Source of the DNA: Lumbricus terrestris
Lineage: Eukaryota > Annelida > Clitellata > Crassiclitellata > Lumbricidae
Direction: 5' to 3'
Assembly (NCBI GenBank): GCA_949752735.1
Contig: OX457044.1
Location: forward strand, 10,359,229-10,423,228
DNA length: 64,000 nucleotides
In this document: positions 55,601-64,000 of the stretch, piece by piece
Layout of the letters: every line of letters starts with the position of its first letter
Numbering within the stretch: the first letter of the stretch is position 1
Notes under the pieces: model-generated
Databases searched by the model: none
What the model saw: only the letters and a program-made list of their open reading frames with translations
What the model was told of the DNA's origin: nothing
Position numbers and translations under genes: made by a program

Positions 55601-55772
55601 CCCAGTCGGGGCTGAAGAGAGGGTCCCACGAAGCGCCCATTCCATTCGTTACCAAGTCGAGTCCAGCGGCGAAAAGATTTTGTGGCGACGACGACATCTC
55701 GACGACACTTCCTTCTGTTTCCACTCCAACTCCAGCTCCAGCTCCAGCAGCCAAACCTTCCGAAGTCGCCAT
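49462..55772 (-). CDS. UBE2Z: UBE2Z (USE1) E2 ubiquitin/FAT10-conjugating enzyme, 7 exons, complete
   Basis: Join (minus): 55772-55558, 54345-54273, 53400-53213, 52052-51941, 51104-50992, 49970-49880, 49617-49462. This totals 948 nt, or 315 residues plus TAG, with all phases consistent. The UBC fold starts near residue 72 ([14 protein letters not shown]), with [33 protein letters not shown] (the family's NPN form of HPN) and the active-site Cys154 in [10 protein letters not shown]. It continues with TWSGPAWSP and HNEPGFEQ, then the UBE2Z-specific C-terminus [12 protein letters not shown] and an acidic tail. Known role: UBE2Z is charged by the E1 UBA6, not UBA1, and transfers ubiquitin (and FAT10 in vertebrates). 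The N-terminus is shorter than the human Ala/Gly-rich one but also compositionally biased. Confidence 0.96.
49674..49760 (+). mobile_element. ACCCGGCGTTGCC repeat head, short copy
   Basis: CTAGCTGGGGTACCCGGCGTTGCC matches the head of 17757-18650. In UBE2Z intron 6. Confidence 0.6.
49880..49970 (-). CDS. UBE2Z: UBE2Z exon 6 (residues 234-264)
   Basis: Acceptor TTGTAG, donor GTG|GTAGGT, 91 nt. Encodes [14 protein letters not shown] and LHLNGQQMV, equal to human VMEKSFLEYYDFYE...LHLQGQTMQ. The donor one codon earlier (GTGGTA) would also keep the frame, but loses the residue aligned with human Gln. Confidence 0.9.
50180..50250 (-). mobile_element. Antisense LINE tail remnant
   Basis: CTACTCAGATGCGCTCCCGACC in UBE2Z intron 5. 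Confidence 0.6.
50440..50930. repeat. (GATA)n degenerate array
   Basis: GATAGATA/ATAGAACAATAG words over about 490 bp of UBE2Z intron 5, ending about 60 bp from exon 5. Confidence 0.88.
50992..51104 (-). CDS. UBE2Z: UBE2Z exon 5 (residues 197-234)
   Basis: Acceptor CGAATAG, donor CG|GTCAGT, 113 nt. Gives [18 protein letters not shown] and [11 protein letters not shown], matching human [30 protein letters not shown]. No long open frame marks this exon; it was found by reading the conserved segment. Confidence 0.94.
51766..51895 (+). mobile_element. Two adjoining LINE tails in UBE2Z intron 4
   Basis: GTCGGGAGCACCTCTGAGTA to CTTGAAGGGGTACTGCATAA, then a second end GTGGCGCTATATAAATGTAT, just beside exon 4. 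Confidence 0.72.
51941..52052 (-). CDS. UBE2Z: UBE2Z exon 4 (residues 159-196)
   Basis: Acceptor TTTTCCAG, donor CAG|GTGACC, 112 nt. Encodes [20 protein letters not shown] and [15 protein letters not shown] residues (here [11 protein letters not shown]), the helix and loop after the catalytic site. Confidence 0.95.
52530..53115 (+). mobile_element. LINE reverse transcriptase C-terminal fragment in UBE2Z intron 3
   Basis: Frames with [42 protein letters not shown] and [18 protein letters not shown], split by a stop near 52679 and a frame change near 52840-53000. Tail TGGGAGCGCTTCTGAACGG plus (AAT)n. Antisense to the gene. Confidence 0.92.
53116..53212. repeat. (ACAAT)n stretch near UBE2Z exon 3 donor
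   Basis: AATACAATACA repeats 53155-53185 downstream of the donor. Confidence 0.6.
53213..53400 (-). CDS. UBE2Z: UBE2Z exon 3, catalytic core (residues 97-158)
   Basis: A 188-nt exon with acceptor TTGTCAG and donor GG|GTGAGG. Carries [33 protein letters not shown] and the active-site cysteine in GKVCLSIL. This single exon identifies the gene. Confidence 0.97.
53600..53635. repeat. (ATCA)n microsatellite
   Basis: Short AATC run in UBE2Z intron 2; possibly the tail of a LINE remnant. Confidence 0.8.
53870..53920 (-). mobile_element. Antisense LINE tail (AAGCGCTTC type)
   Basis: TTATAAAGCGCTTCTCGCAG and AAGAGCCTTTCAGAAG reverse-match the tail at 55005-55045. Confidence 0.6.
54273..54345 (-). 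CDS. UBE2Z: UBE2Z exon 2 (residues 72-96)
   Basis: A short 73-nt exon with acceptor ATTGCAG and donor ACG|GTAAGA. Encodes [18 protein letters not shown], the first helix and strand of the UBC domain, nearly identical to vertebrate UBE2Z. Confidence 0.95.
54740..55065 (+). mobile_element. LINE C-terminal fragment in UBE2Z intron 1
   Basis: The frame [20 protein letters not shown], then LWNGFPS and [12 protein letters not shown], followed by GGGGAGCGCTTCTGAAAGG and AAGCGCTTTAAAAATGG. Same subfamily as 52530-53115. Confidence 0.88.
55066..55557. other. UBE2Z intron 1 proximal part
   Basis: No recognised feature. Confidence 0.5.
55558..55772 (-). CDS. UBE2Z: UBE2Z exon 1 (residues 1-71)
   Basis: ATG at 55772. 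Encodes an Ala/Gly-rich leader, then [15 protein letters not shown] and CFLRIKR, matching the human HWDPTLSSDWDGER...CLLRIKR. Donor AG|GTGAAG leaves two bases for the Arg codon completed in exon 2. Confidence 0.9.
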
Positions 55773-56065
55773 TTATCCAACACAGATTACATATCATCAA
55801 CGCTGCAGTCTTTATTACACATGTCCACACACGCTACTTCCACCTAGTGATTGATTGAATTACCGGCATTAATATTTTTTATCAAAAAACACTTTTAATT
55901 ATTGGATGCTAAATTCTAAAGTGATTTAGACCTTCTTTACAGTCTCTTCGGTGTTGACAAATATTAAATGATTATGTTGCAGCGTGACGTGTGATGATCC
56001 TGCGTCATAATAAAATGAAATTTTTTAAAATATCGATACTGGTCCCAGCTTTAATTTATAGTACA
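55773..56065. promoter_or_regulatory. Presumed UBE2Z 5' flank
   Basis: Immediately upstream of the UBE2Z ATG on the minus strand. No TATA box or other promoter element was assigned; this is a positional inference only. Confidence 0.4.
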
Positions 56066-56069
56066 TATC

Positions 56070-56215
56070 AATGCTTGGACCATCGATATTAATAGACCTG
56101 GATTGCGCTTAGTCTATGTTCGCTGCACAAAAATGTGCGGTCGGCGGACAGAAGCCGAGATCTATTTTTAGATCATGCCGCCATCTTAAAGCTACAAGTG
56201 TCCAGATGTGCGCTT
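56070..56215 (+). repeat. Dispersed repeat U, copy 1
   Basis: CTTGGACCATCGATATTAAT, AGACCTGGATTGCGCT and GCCATCTTAAAGCTACAAGTG match 60900-61035 in inverse orientation. Class unknown. Confidence 0.6.
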
Positions 56216-56474
56216 GATATCCTGGTGTCTCGATTAAAACCTTCGGTTACAGAACATTTCCAAATTCATTGCAAACTGACCAACTCTTAGTTGTTGCTTA
56301 GTTATCATACTACGACTTGAACAAATTATTATAATGTGTTGTCTTCCAGTAGGCTTTTTGCAAGGCTCCAAAAACAGCGACCTGGCCATTGCCGACTTCA
56401 TTTAAGCACCGATATTTCAGCTGGTCTCTTTGGCACAATTTCTGTGGACGTTGAGAATTTTCTGAATATGCATT

Positions 56475-56520
56475 CATTCACTCCAGAATTTATATAACGC
56501 TTCTTCGAGGGACTGCTCAG
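56475..56520 (-). mobile_element. Antisense LINE tail
   Basis: ATTCATTCACTCCAGAATTT and ATATAACGCTTCTTCGAGGG, directly abutting SINE copy 5. Confidence 0.6.
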
Positions 56521-56521
56521 A

Positions 56522-56703
56522 AGTTTGTATGCGTACTTGTTATAGCGCCCCTTCAAGCTCACTACTCAGAGGCGCTCCCGAGTCCCGACTACAGCGCGGA
56601 CACTGCATGGGAGTTTCACGCCAAAGCGCTGAGCAATTACGAGTGAAGGAATTTCCCAAGATCCCTAAGCGGCGACTTGAGGCGGATTCGAACCTGCAGC
56701 CCG
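56522..56703 (-). mobile_element. tRNA-derived SINE copy 5, head truncated
   Basis: TTATAGCGCCCCTTCAAGCT through GGCGGATTCGAACCTGCAG; the A-box end is missing. Confidence 0.82.
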
Positions 56704-56734
56704 TGCTCTAGCATAGTGTTGGGCTCAGTAAAAA

Positions 56735-56840
56735 GTCTCAGTAAGAGCCCCTGGAAACAGACGTGGCTCCTGTGGAGCCCATTCCAGACAACGGCCCACC
56801 ACGGAAAAGGCTAAATTCTGCATGGTTGCAGTTGGCCTAA
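56735..56840 (-). mobile_element. Decayed LINE C-terminal piece
   Basis: Shares GGAGCCCATTCCAGACAAC and AAAAGGCTAAATTCTGCATG with 41520-41600. Confidence 0.6.
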
Positions 56841-56876
56841 TTATGGAAGTGGGGTACAAATCTCCATCATGGTAGA

Positions 56877-56943
56877 AATTTGGTATGGAGGCTATTTGTA
56901 TGGACTGCAAAAATTTGGTATGGAGGCTATTTGTATGGACTGC
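56877..56943. repeat. 32-bp tandem duplicate
   Basis: TTTGGTATGGAGGCTATTTG plus TATGGACTGCAA is present twice, perfectly; recent slippage is likely. Confidence 0.88.
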
Positions 56944-58715
56944 AAGGCCAGGCTATATTGTATCGAAGGCCTTATTGTATCGAAGCCCTTCTAAAAACTT
57001 AGACATCAAGTGTTATCGTCATGGTATTCCTAATATAGCAAAGCATCGGCTATAGTTCTTCCTACCCCAAAGTCCTAACCTGCATCTCACAGTTATGGGT
57101 GGGGTGAACAGCTGAGCAGCAGATGATTGCCCAGTGGGGCTGTCAGTGGCAAAAACCTCTGACTGAAGTGATTCACGGGGTAGACAGGCTGAACCCTGAA
57201 AAACAGCTGGCCAACGCAAAAGGCAGGTGCTGAAAGGATACCAAAGGCCGTAGCTGGGGTTGTTTTAACATTAAGAGAGAGAGAGATCTCGAGAGGAATG
57301 GTCAACACCTGGAAAAAGATCAAGAAACCTCAACACGACTATGCACCTAAATCCAAAAGTGGGCTCCAAGTCAGCTTCTCCCTTGGAAAGTCAAAGTCCT
57401 CACCACTACTCCTCAGCTGCACCAGAGTGTAAGGTGACAAGACATAGATCCATGGACTTATGGGGGAAATTAACCCGCATACCTTGTGAATCCCGGTTCT
57501 TTTCCATTGTAGGGGATATAATCTGCTGAGGAGTGCCAGGATCACCCAGGCGACTGTTTCCTATATCAGTTATCTGGTTAACAGGCATGTAGTAACACAC
57601 ACATTGAATCGGCTTAGCCAATAACTCGTGAATTTATTACAGGAAATAATTAACATACAAAAACATTGCTTACAATTGATTAAAATTGCTCTCCTTGCAT
57701 GTAAAACAAAGTGCTCTTTAATTAAATCAACAAATTGCAAATTAAAAACGTGAAATATTACAATGGTCACTTAAAGACACATAAATATCAACATCAACTA
57801 ATGTCATTGCAATAACATTCCAGTTAATTTTACGACCCTGTTGATCTTTAAGAATTCCATAATATGCAAAGCAATAGGCAGCATATTCCTACCAATTCCA
57901 AATGACAAACACAAAAACAACAAAATAACCTTAGAATGCAACTAATTTCATGTAACTCATAATCACAGTTTCTTCTCAGCTGAAATATTCTTCAGCATTT
58001 TATAAAGATGGCGCCAGAAATAACTCAGAAGAAAATTAATGCCATCTCAGGCAAATTTGCAAATCATGCTCCAGTTCATTACCGCTACAAGACAACAAAC
58101 GTGTTACAGAATCACAGCAATGTAGGCAAGTACTCAAAAGTCCATCGAGCACCGATTCAGAGTTTGACGTAACCAATCACGTTCCATGCGTTGAATGGAG
58201 TAAACAAGAACCTAGGAGCCAGACCGGCAGAAAAAAACAACAAAGCAACCATTAACGGCAATCATCACAGCTTTTCATAATCGAAATTCCATTTCGAATG
58301 GAACTACAAAGCGCACTCATCAGTGAACTGAAAATCTGTGCCGTGCTTTGATGACGTAGACACAGAGGTTTAACAACAAACCCCTGTTGTTGACCCGTGG
58401 CATCGAACTTAGAAACCACTTCAAAGTTCAAACAGATGATGAAAGAAATCTGGACCATTCATTGTCAAAGAATGCTTCAGCAAATTCATCTCACCGGATC
58501 CTTGTGAATAAATTCAGAGCAGAATTCATGTCCTGAAAAAACCCAGAACAGATTATACTTTAATAAAATCTAATGAAACTCAACAGCTCTGTTAGCACTA
58601 ATAAACTTGGATGAAGGCTGTGTTTACAGACAATACAGAATAACTATAGAGTAGAAGATTGAACCTCACAATCAAAATCTAATCCTAAATATGACAAAAC
58701 ATTAATGGCGCAGAA
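56944..58715. other. Intergenic, no recognised feature
   Basis: Searched by eye on the minus strand for FZR1 3' exons (SQNQILVWKYP, GAGDETLRFWN) without success. A GAGAGA run is at 57276. Confidence 0.5.
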
Positions 58716-58719
58716 CAAT

Positions 58720-58835
58720 TGTGCATGAAGGACATGCTCAAGGTCCCTGCACATTAATTGCCTCACGCAAGGCTCAAAGCCACACCATCTGCATTACACT
58801 CTAATCAATCGACCACTGCGCCACTTCTGAAAGAT
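58720..58835 (-). mobile_element. Decayed SINE-like sequence
   Basis: GAAGGACATGCTCAAGGTCC followed by CACACCATCTGCATTACACT echoes the SINE body and head, but the B box is lost. Confidence 0.5.
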
Positions 58836-58979
58836 GTCTGGTTGCATTTTGTCATAAAAGAGTTTCCTTACTAGAATGTTTTATACACTTACTAACATTC
58901 ATCTTACATTACTTTTCATTTATATTAATTACTATACTTTATTATTACATCTATAGTTTTATACGTTATACTGCCTTAA

Positions 58980-59615
58980 CCCGTTGGAGGTAAGGTGGGG
59001 TGTGACACACCCCAGAGGCATTCTACTTTAAATTTTTAGCGGAAAACATGGAGCCAGTTCTAATTATTTTTTTCTACCTTTGTGAATATGAAATACGGAC
59101 ACTTTACCACAATTTCAGGTAATTTGAACGAACAGTTTTTTTTATTTTGTTGCATATTTAAAGGAAATTGCATTTTTTCGTAGAAAAAATTATACATGTT
59201 GATTTTATGAGCCATGATTTGGCATGAGAGTGTGCCTTGAACACGTCAATTCTGTGTTGGCATTGAGAAAGCTGACGACAATGATGGCTAAAACATTTTA
59301 TGTTGTATTAAAAATATATATAATTTATACTATGGTTATTTGTGCATTTGATAAGGTTGCACACGAGGACCCAAACTTGTATGGGTTAAGTACACATTGG
59401 ATGGGTTCCCCTTATGGCCATCTAATAAAGATTGAAAGCAGATATTTGTTCGTGGTAATCGTCTGTTTAGTTGATTATTGATCATAGAAGAATAGTTTAA
59501 CTCAACTTAGTATTTTCCATTTGATATCGCGGCTTGAAAATAAAAATATGTATTGGGGTTTGTCAAACCCCACCTCACCTCTGGCGTTACAAATGGTCAC
59601 CTCACCTCCAAAGGG
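58980..59615. mobile_element. TTAA-flanked piggyBac-like MITE with terminal hairpins
   Basis: TTAA (58976-58979 and 59616-59619) flanks ends CCCGTTGGAGGTAAGGTG and the inverse CCCTTTGGAGGTGAGGTG. Subterminal hairpins are GGGGTGTGACACACCCC (58997-59013) and GGGGTTTGTCAAACCCC (59555-59571), each a 7-bp stem with a 3-nt loop. The 636-bp interior has an 85-codon frame (59224-59481) of no known family and no transposase. Confidence 0.82.
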
Positions 59616-59707
59616 TTAATTTATCGATGTCCGATTGTGTGTTTGCAAATGGAATAATAAAGACTATACCTACTTACTTACTTAACATGACTAGAATTTG
59701 GTGATAC

Positions 59708-60008
59708 AAACCAGTTCACCGGAGTGCTTCGACCAAGCCAGATTGCACACTTGTGATCCGGTGTCAATGCACTGAAGTGGTCGACCGGTGATCGTGTTCC
59801 AGAATCGGATTCGTTTGTCCGCTGTTCCGCCTCTGCTTGCCAGAAGTCCGTGTTGATGCGGCGACCAGGCGATTGCCTTAACAGCGGCCATGTGCTCCGA
59901 ATAGATCTGAACGGGATTGATACTACGCGTGTTCGAGATGTACAGTTTGTTGTCGTTGCCACTGGACGCTAAGTGCTGGTGATCAGGCGACCATTTCAAA
60001 CCGCAGAC
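59708..60008 (-). CDS. FZR1: Isolated FZR1/Cdh1 WD40 exon, possibly orphan or decaying
   Basis: About 100 codons read VCGLKWSPDHQHLAS, then AAVKAIAWSPHQHGLLAS, RIRFWNTITGRPLQC and GSQVCNLAWSKH, clearly Fizzy-related/Cdh1 (APC/C co-activator propeller, middle blades). An acceptor (TTGCGTAG) opens it, and a GTATCA donor may close it where human FZR1 continues LVSTHGYS. Two substitutions are notable: the Trp of the LYVWN blade motif is Ser (LYISN), and ASGGG is ASRGG. No FZR1 exon was recognised between here and UBE2Z to the left, nor to the right end of the window. It could be a live exon of a gene with very long introns, a partial duplicate, or a pseudogene fragment. The CDC20 paralogue is less likely because the HQHGLLASGGGTADR-type stretch is typical of FZR1. 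Confidence 0.85.
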
Positions 60009-60155
60009 CTACGCAATATAAATATCAACATAAATATGTTGAAATAATGCCATAGCATTGTGCCTCATCACCAATTCACCATACAACCTAGAAAAGATAT
60101 TTAAAGTCAAACATTTTGAATTAAATTGCAGCAGGCAAACCTGGTGTAGATGGGA

Positions 60156-60556
60156 TAAGGTCTCCAACTTTTATTTTGCTACTCCACAATGCCCGCAGTC
60201 ACTCATCTATTTATGCTGACTTCGTGCGTAGCGTCAATTCACCAAAATGCTCTTGCCCGACCTCTCACAAGCGCACTCAAGCAACACCATCCATGCATGC
60301 AGATTTCTCATCTCTTTTACGTGATGTCTGCTATCTGATAACAGAACCTTACTTAAACATGTATTGACCAACTCCTGCCGAGTTGATGTCGTTCACATAA
60401 AATAATATCGGATAGCATTCGGCCAAAGTCTTCAAAACTTTACAAACCACTGCACAAAATTCCGGGACAATCTGGAATCCATTTGGAACACGAGACGAAC
60501 AAGGCCGATCCGGGACGAACAAGGCCAATCCGGGACGGTTGGGTTGGCAGCTCTAG
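60156..60556. mobile_element. hAT element related to 44461-45328, older
   Basis: The left end TAAGGTCTCCAACTTTTATT and the right end GGGACGGTTGGGTTGGCAGC, with TCCGGGACGAACAAGGCC repeated twice, parallel the other copy. No clean target duplication remains. Just upstream (minus) of the FZR1 exon. Confidence 0.65.
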
Positions 60557-60899
60557 TTTTGGATGGCTTGGGCCGTTTCAGGGGCAATATGAGTACTCAC
60601 AAGTGCGTATTCAAGTTCTTTCATTCACATTAAGTCTCCTATACGCAACAATTACAAATCACGCAAGCGAATTGTTAGCAGCAGAGCGGGGTAGTTTTGT
60701 GTTAGTTAACATGCAAAAAATGTTCCCGCTATCAGTAGTTTAGCAGGGGTAAGCTTGCGTCCTCGAACACAAGTCGTATTAATTTACATTTTAATAACGA
60801 TCACGTTCACTAGACAATAAAATAATCAGTGAACATGTTACTCACCGATAAACGACTGCGTTGCTCCTTTAATTTGTTGCTTACAACAATTTATTGTCG

Positions 60900-61035
60900 C
60901 GCAATAAGGCATTTTGATAAGTTTATCGATATCGACACACTTGTAGTTCCAAGATGGCAGGTCGCCGACCTCACTTTCGAGTTTATTAGCGCAATCCAGG
61001 TCTAAATATAGATATCGATGGCTTGGACCCATCGT
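60900..61035 (-). repeat. Dispersed repeat U, copy 2
   Basis: Reverse complement of the family at 56070-56215 (CCAAGATGGCAGGTCGCCGA, CAATCCAGGTCTAAATATAG). Confidence 0.6.
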
Positions 61036-61064
61036 TTGGACCCATGAAGGTAATCATAAAAACG

Positions 61065-61185
61065 GAATTTCTATAGCGCCCACACATCCAAGTTGCGGGA
61101 ACCAGCTTAGTCACAGAAGCTCAATCAAAACAAAGCGGACAGGCAGGGTCAAAATCCGCAAAGCCAGGCGAAGAGCTAGACAGAC
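61065..61185 (-). mobile_element. LINE-type tail fragment
   Basis: TTTCTATAGCGCCCACACAT and GGGAACCAGCTTAGTCACAG resemble family 3 tails at 3660 and 46990. Confidence 0.55.
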
Positions 61186-61826
61186 GTCTAGGTTGGTGTT
61201 CATGTTTTTGTTTTTGTATATGGGCTTATAAACCAGAGTGCGTTTTGCAGCTGGTACTTTAAAGAATATACTTACTTATTATTACTAAGCTTTATTATTA
61301 CTTCTGTGTATAATTTTACATCTCTGACCTGTAACTTGGTGCGGTATGTCACCCTGATTGTCTTTGAAATTATAACGAACATAGGCTACTACTGGTGGTG
61401 GATATGTTTAGAGCTGGAACGGCGTACGTGGGAGATAGGTTGAAGTGGAAGAATCAGGATGGCATGGTCCACGGACCGAGGTCATGCGGTTGCTATTATA
61501 AAGCGTTTACATTTGTATTTAACGGAATCTAAAATGTAAATGCACTCGGATTTTACGTATGCCGACCGTATAATTATGGTCTCGACCCTGCACATTTTCA
61601 ATGAAATGATCGGCTGGCATCTTTCATCACCGCTGCCCGCTTGAATATACGCCACGCCATAAAGATTCCCGACAAGGACTCTATTATAAACGGCCCTTTG
61701 GTTCCCGTATACGAACCGATCGTGGCAGCGGTTCGTGGCATTGCCATAAATGCGCTATATAATTTTGCTGAAGGAGAAACGCTGACCTAGAAAGAGCATC
61801 GCTGATTGGCTGCCTTGAAAATGAGG
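61186..61826. other. No recognised feature
   Basis: No gene or element end was found in this stretch. Confidence 0.5.
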
Positions 61827-61834
61827 CTGACCGA

Positions 61835-62658
61835 CAGTGATGCCACAGCTGGGTTTTTTCCACTAGATCTGGTTTTTTTGGCCTTCGTCTGGGTTTCTGG
61901 GTTTTTTTTGGCAAGATCTGGGTTTATTTTGGTGAGTTGATATTTTGTACTTAAAACACATGAATATTCTGTGAAATTCAATGTAAAATGGTTGTTATAC
62001 ATAATTTTTCCACTAATTTTAATTTAAAACTCCACAATCAAGATATCATGTTGTCAATTCACAAATAGTTTATAACCTGAAGAATAGTTGTGCACAGAAA
62101 TAAACCATTTTGACATTTCAACATAGGTCAGGTCACTCGTCTCTTTCTTTGTAAAGCCGTATTACATCTATAACATGCATATACAGTTATACACTGTAGG
62201 TCAGGTTCCATCCTCTAGTGGTATAATAGTCAAGTTGTTGCAGAGTATTAGGCTAATATTCTAGGTGGTAAAAAGTTGGATTGTTGATGTATTAAGAAAA
62301 TTTGGCTGGAATCCTTGGACAACTTTAAAACTTTGTAAACTTAAGCCACGTGTGTTATGTGCTTAGGCTACTCGATCAACCCGCTGCGCATGGGCAACAC
62401 GAATATATCGATTAAGCTTATTGTCAGTATGGATTCCGAGTCTCTGAGAACTTTGACAATTGATACTTTTAAAGTTGTAATTACATTTTATTTGACTCTT
62501 TTGACGAATATTTTGTTAATACTCATGTGAACAAGCGAAAAACCAACTTAATTTGAACAAAAGGGGTCTAAAATAGCTTAAATGAATAGTCTGGGTTTTT
62601 CTGGGGTTTTTTTGGAAGAAAATCTGGGTTTATTTCAGAAACCTCAGTGGCAACACTG
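61835..62658. mobile_element. hAT element with CTGACCGA/CTGACAGA duplication
   Basis: Ends CAGTGATGCCACAG and the inverse CAGTGTTGCCACTG, with 8-bp flanks differing at one base (61827-61834, 62659-62666). Subterminal CTGGGTTTTTT words lie at both ends. 824 bp, AT-rich, no transposase. Confidence 0.82.
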
Positions 62659-62675
62659 CTGACAGACAATCAGCG

Positions 62676-62822
62676 TAGAAAGGCGCGGAAAAAATGGCGT
62701 GGAAACGAGAAGATTGAGTTTCAGAAAATCTTTGAGTTTGAGATAGTGGAAAAAAGCAGCTGTGCCGCGGTGTTTCGAAGTTCGGAAAGACTAGAGACAC
62801 GCCGAAGTACGACGCTCTAACG
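62676..62822 (+). other. Possible 5' untranslated first exon
   Basis: A CpG-containing stretch next to a hAT insertion ends in a strong donor (AAC|GTAAGTAG at about 62823). Its ATG (ATGGCGTGG) opens only a seven-codon frame, so it would be noncoding if real. No promoter motif is evident. Low confidence. Confidence 0.15.
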
Positions 62823-62849
62823 TAAGTAGAAAATCATTAGGCCTAATGT

Positions 62850-63220
62850 TAAGAAACTTCCTAAGTTGGAGAAAATAGCGAAGGTTCTAGTCTGGACTCT
62901 CTGGAGGTGGCAGCTATTAAGAAGTCCTGACTGGGGAATAATATTATTGAATAGCATTTTATTTTTGTCAGTAGTCGTCGTAAGCATCAGCATTTTGTTA
63001 ATTCTATTTTAATTCGCCTAGATAACCGACCTTTGTAATTCTGCCGGCTTGCATGCTCACTCCGACCTTGGCACTGTGTAGACTGTAGAAGTTTCTAAAC
63101 AATTCGCAATGGACATCATAGTACTCCTCTCGCCAACAGTTTCTCGAATATCATCAGCTCAAAGCCTCAAAACTACATGGAACTATAATAGTATACGACT
63201 GCACCATGTGCTCAATTTCC
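62850..63220. other. No recognised feature
   Basis: No gene or repeat recognised. Confidence 0.5.
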
Positions 63221-63224
63221 GTGG

Positions 63225-63594
63225 CCGGTGTAAAGGTTTCAGATTACCCCCTCCTAAACATTACCCCCTGCAAACTGTAAATTGCATCAATCTTCGCATC
63301 AATATTTTCATCTGTAACTAAAATACTATTCGCCGCTGAAGTTTACATGGAGAAAATGGCTTCGAGGCTATTATTTTTTTTCGGATCAAAATATTGATAA
63401 CAAACCACGAAGTGGGATGACGGATGAAAATCTTCAGACCAAAACAAGAAGCGGGATGATTTTTCTGATTTTTTTAGTGCAATAAATGCGATGATTGATG
63501 CAAATCTAGTTTCCGGGGGGTAATCTGAATCCGGTTTCCAGTTACCGGGGGGGAGTAATGTTTAGGAGGGGGTAATTTGAAACCTTTACACCGG
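63225..63594. mobile_element. 370-bp MITE with about 44-bp near-perfect inverted ends
   Basis: CCGGTGTAAAGGTTTCAGAT continues into TACCCCCTCCTAAACATTAC on the left, mirrored at the right with one or two differences. No clear target duplication, so the superfamily is open. Confidence 0.8.
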
Positions 63595-63599
63595 TCCTC

Positions 63600-64000
63600 A
63601 GTCGCAAATAACCCTGACTGCACTATGTGTACACCATTTCACCCAGGCTTTAGGCTACTCCCACTACTTGTCATGGCTCTATCAAACCATATAATTTTAT
63701 AGGCCTAGATTTCTCTGTGATTGTAACAATAGTTAAATTCAAAAATTTCAGATGGATTCGATCATTCAACCTCCACTTACGGACAACTTAATTGCATCTG
63801 GTCTTTTATAGAGAATGATTTTGTCAAATTTATATATTATTTGTTGGCCAGGAATGACACAAGTTGCAAAATGGGACATAATTATAAAAGGCCTAACCTG
63901 GCCTATTCTAAATTCACCAAATTATGTATATATATATATATATATGTATATGTATATATATACCTATAGGCAGTGGTTAAAGTGGTTTGGGTGAGCAGTG
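63600..64000. other. Right edge of window
   Basis: AT-rich DNA with a TA run at 63925-63962. Nothing recognised. Confidence 0.5.

Noticed and set aside
1..64000. tRNA or rRNA genes
   Set aside because: Only tRNA-like A/B boxes inside SINEs were seen; no cloverleaf with a clean acceptor stem was found by eye.

Overview
This is animal (metazoan) nuclear DNA, most likely from a marine invertebrate. It has intron-rich genes whose exons join in frame across GT-AG introns, and a dense load of non-LTR retrotransposon tails, tRNA-derived SINEs, hAT, Tc1-like and TTAA-type DNA elements, and micro- and minisatellites. Nothing looks bacterial or viral. The species cannot be fixed from the sequence. AT-rich intergenic DNA with frequent TAGGCCTA-like words and L2/CR1-type tails fits several deuterostome or lophotrochozoan groups.

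Two complete genes can be assembled, both on the minus strand. (1) 24378 to 7736 is a seven-exon Ras-association gene of the RASSF1/3/5 clade. It has 613 codons plus stop, a serine-rich N-terminus, an RA domain and a C-terminal SARAH domain. All six splice junctions agree in phase. (2) 55772 to 49462 is a seven-exon UBE2Z (USE1) orthologue of 315 codons plus stop, again with every junction in phase. It is an E2 enzyme that works with UBA6. A third locus at 59708-60008 (minus) is a single WD40 exon of FZR1/Cdh1, the APC/C activator. No 3' exons lie before UBE2Z, and two conserved positions are altered, so it may be an orphan or decaying exon. A possible exon of an unknown gene lies at 751-990 (plus).

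Layout: 0-7.7 kb is intergenic, with a tetranucleotide minisatellite, a SINE, a Tc1-like MITE and a hAT element. 7.7-24.4 kb is the RASSF gene, whose introns hold a LINE, a hAT MITE, a 19-bp minisatellite next to exon 4 and a 2.3-kb TTAA-flanked composite. 24.4-49.4 kb is a gene desert with repeat families, simple-repeat islands, a 34-bp satellite and a 5-kb foldback element (29851-34840) whose long inverted arms carry 154-bp tandem units. 49.4-55.8 kb is UBE2Z. 55.8-64 kb holds the FZR1 exon, a TTAA element with hairpins at both ends, and hAT and other inverted-repeat MITEs.

The two complete genes have no obvious operational link. The most original signals are in the mobile DNA: the foldback element with its repeated ATGGCGG core, and the shared 7-3-7 hairpin architecture at the ends of two TTAA elements of unrelated sequence. 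All similarity calls come from reading and remembered family motifs; no database search was run.
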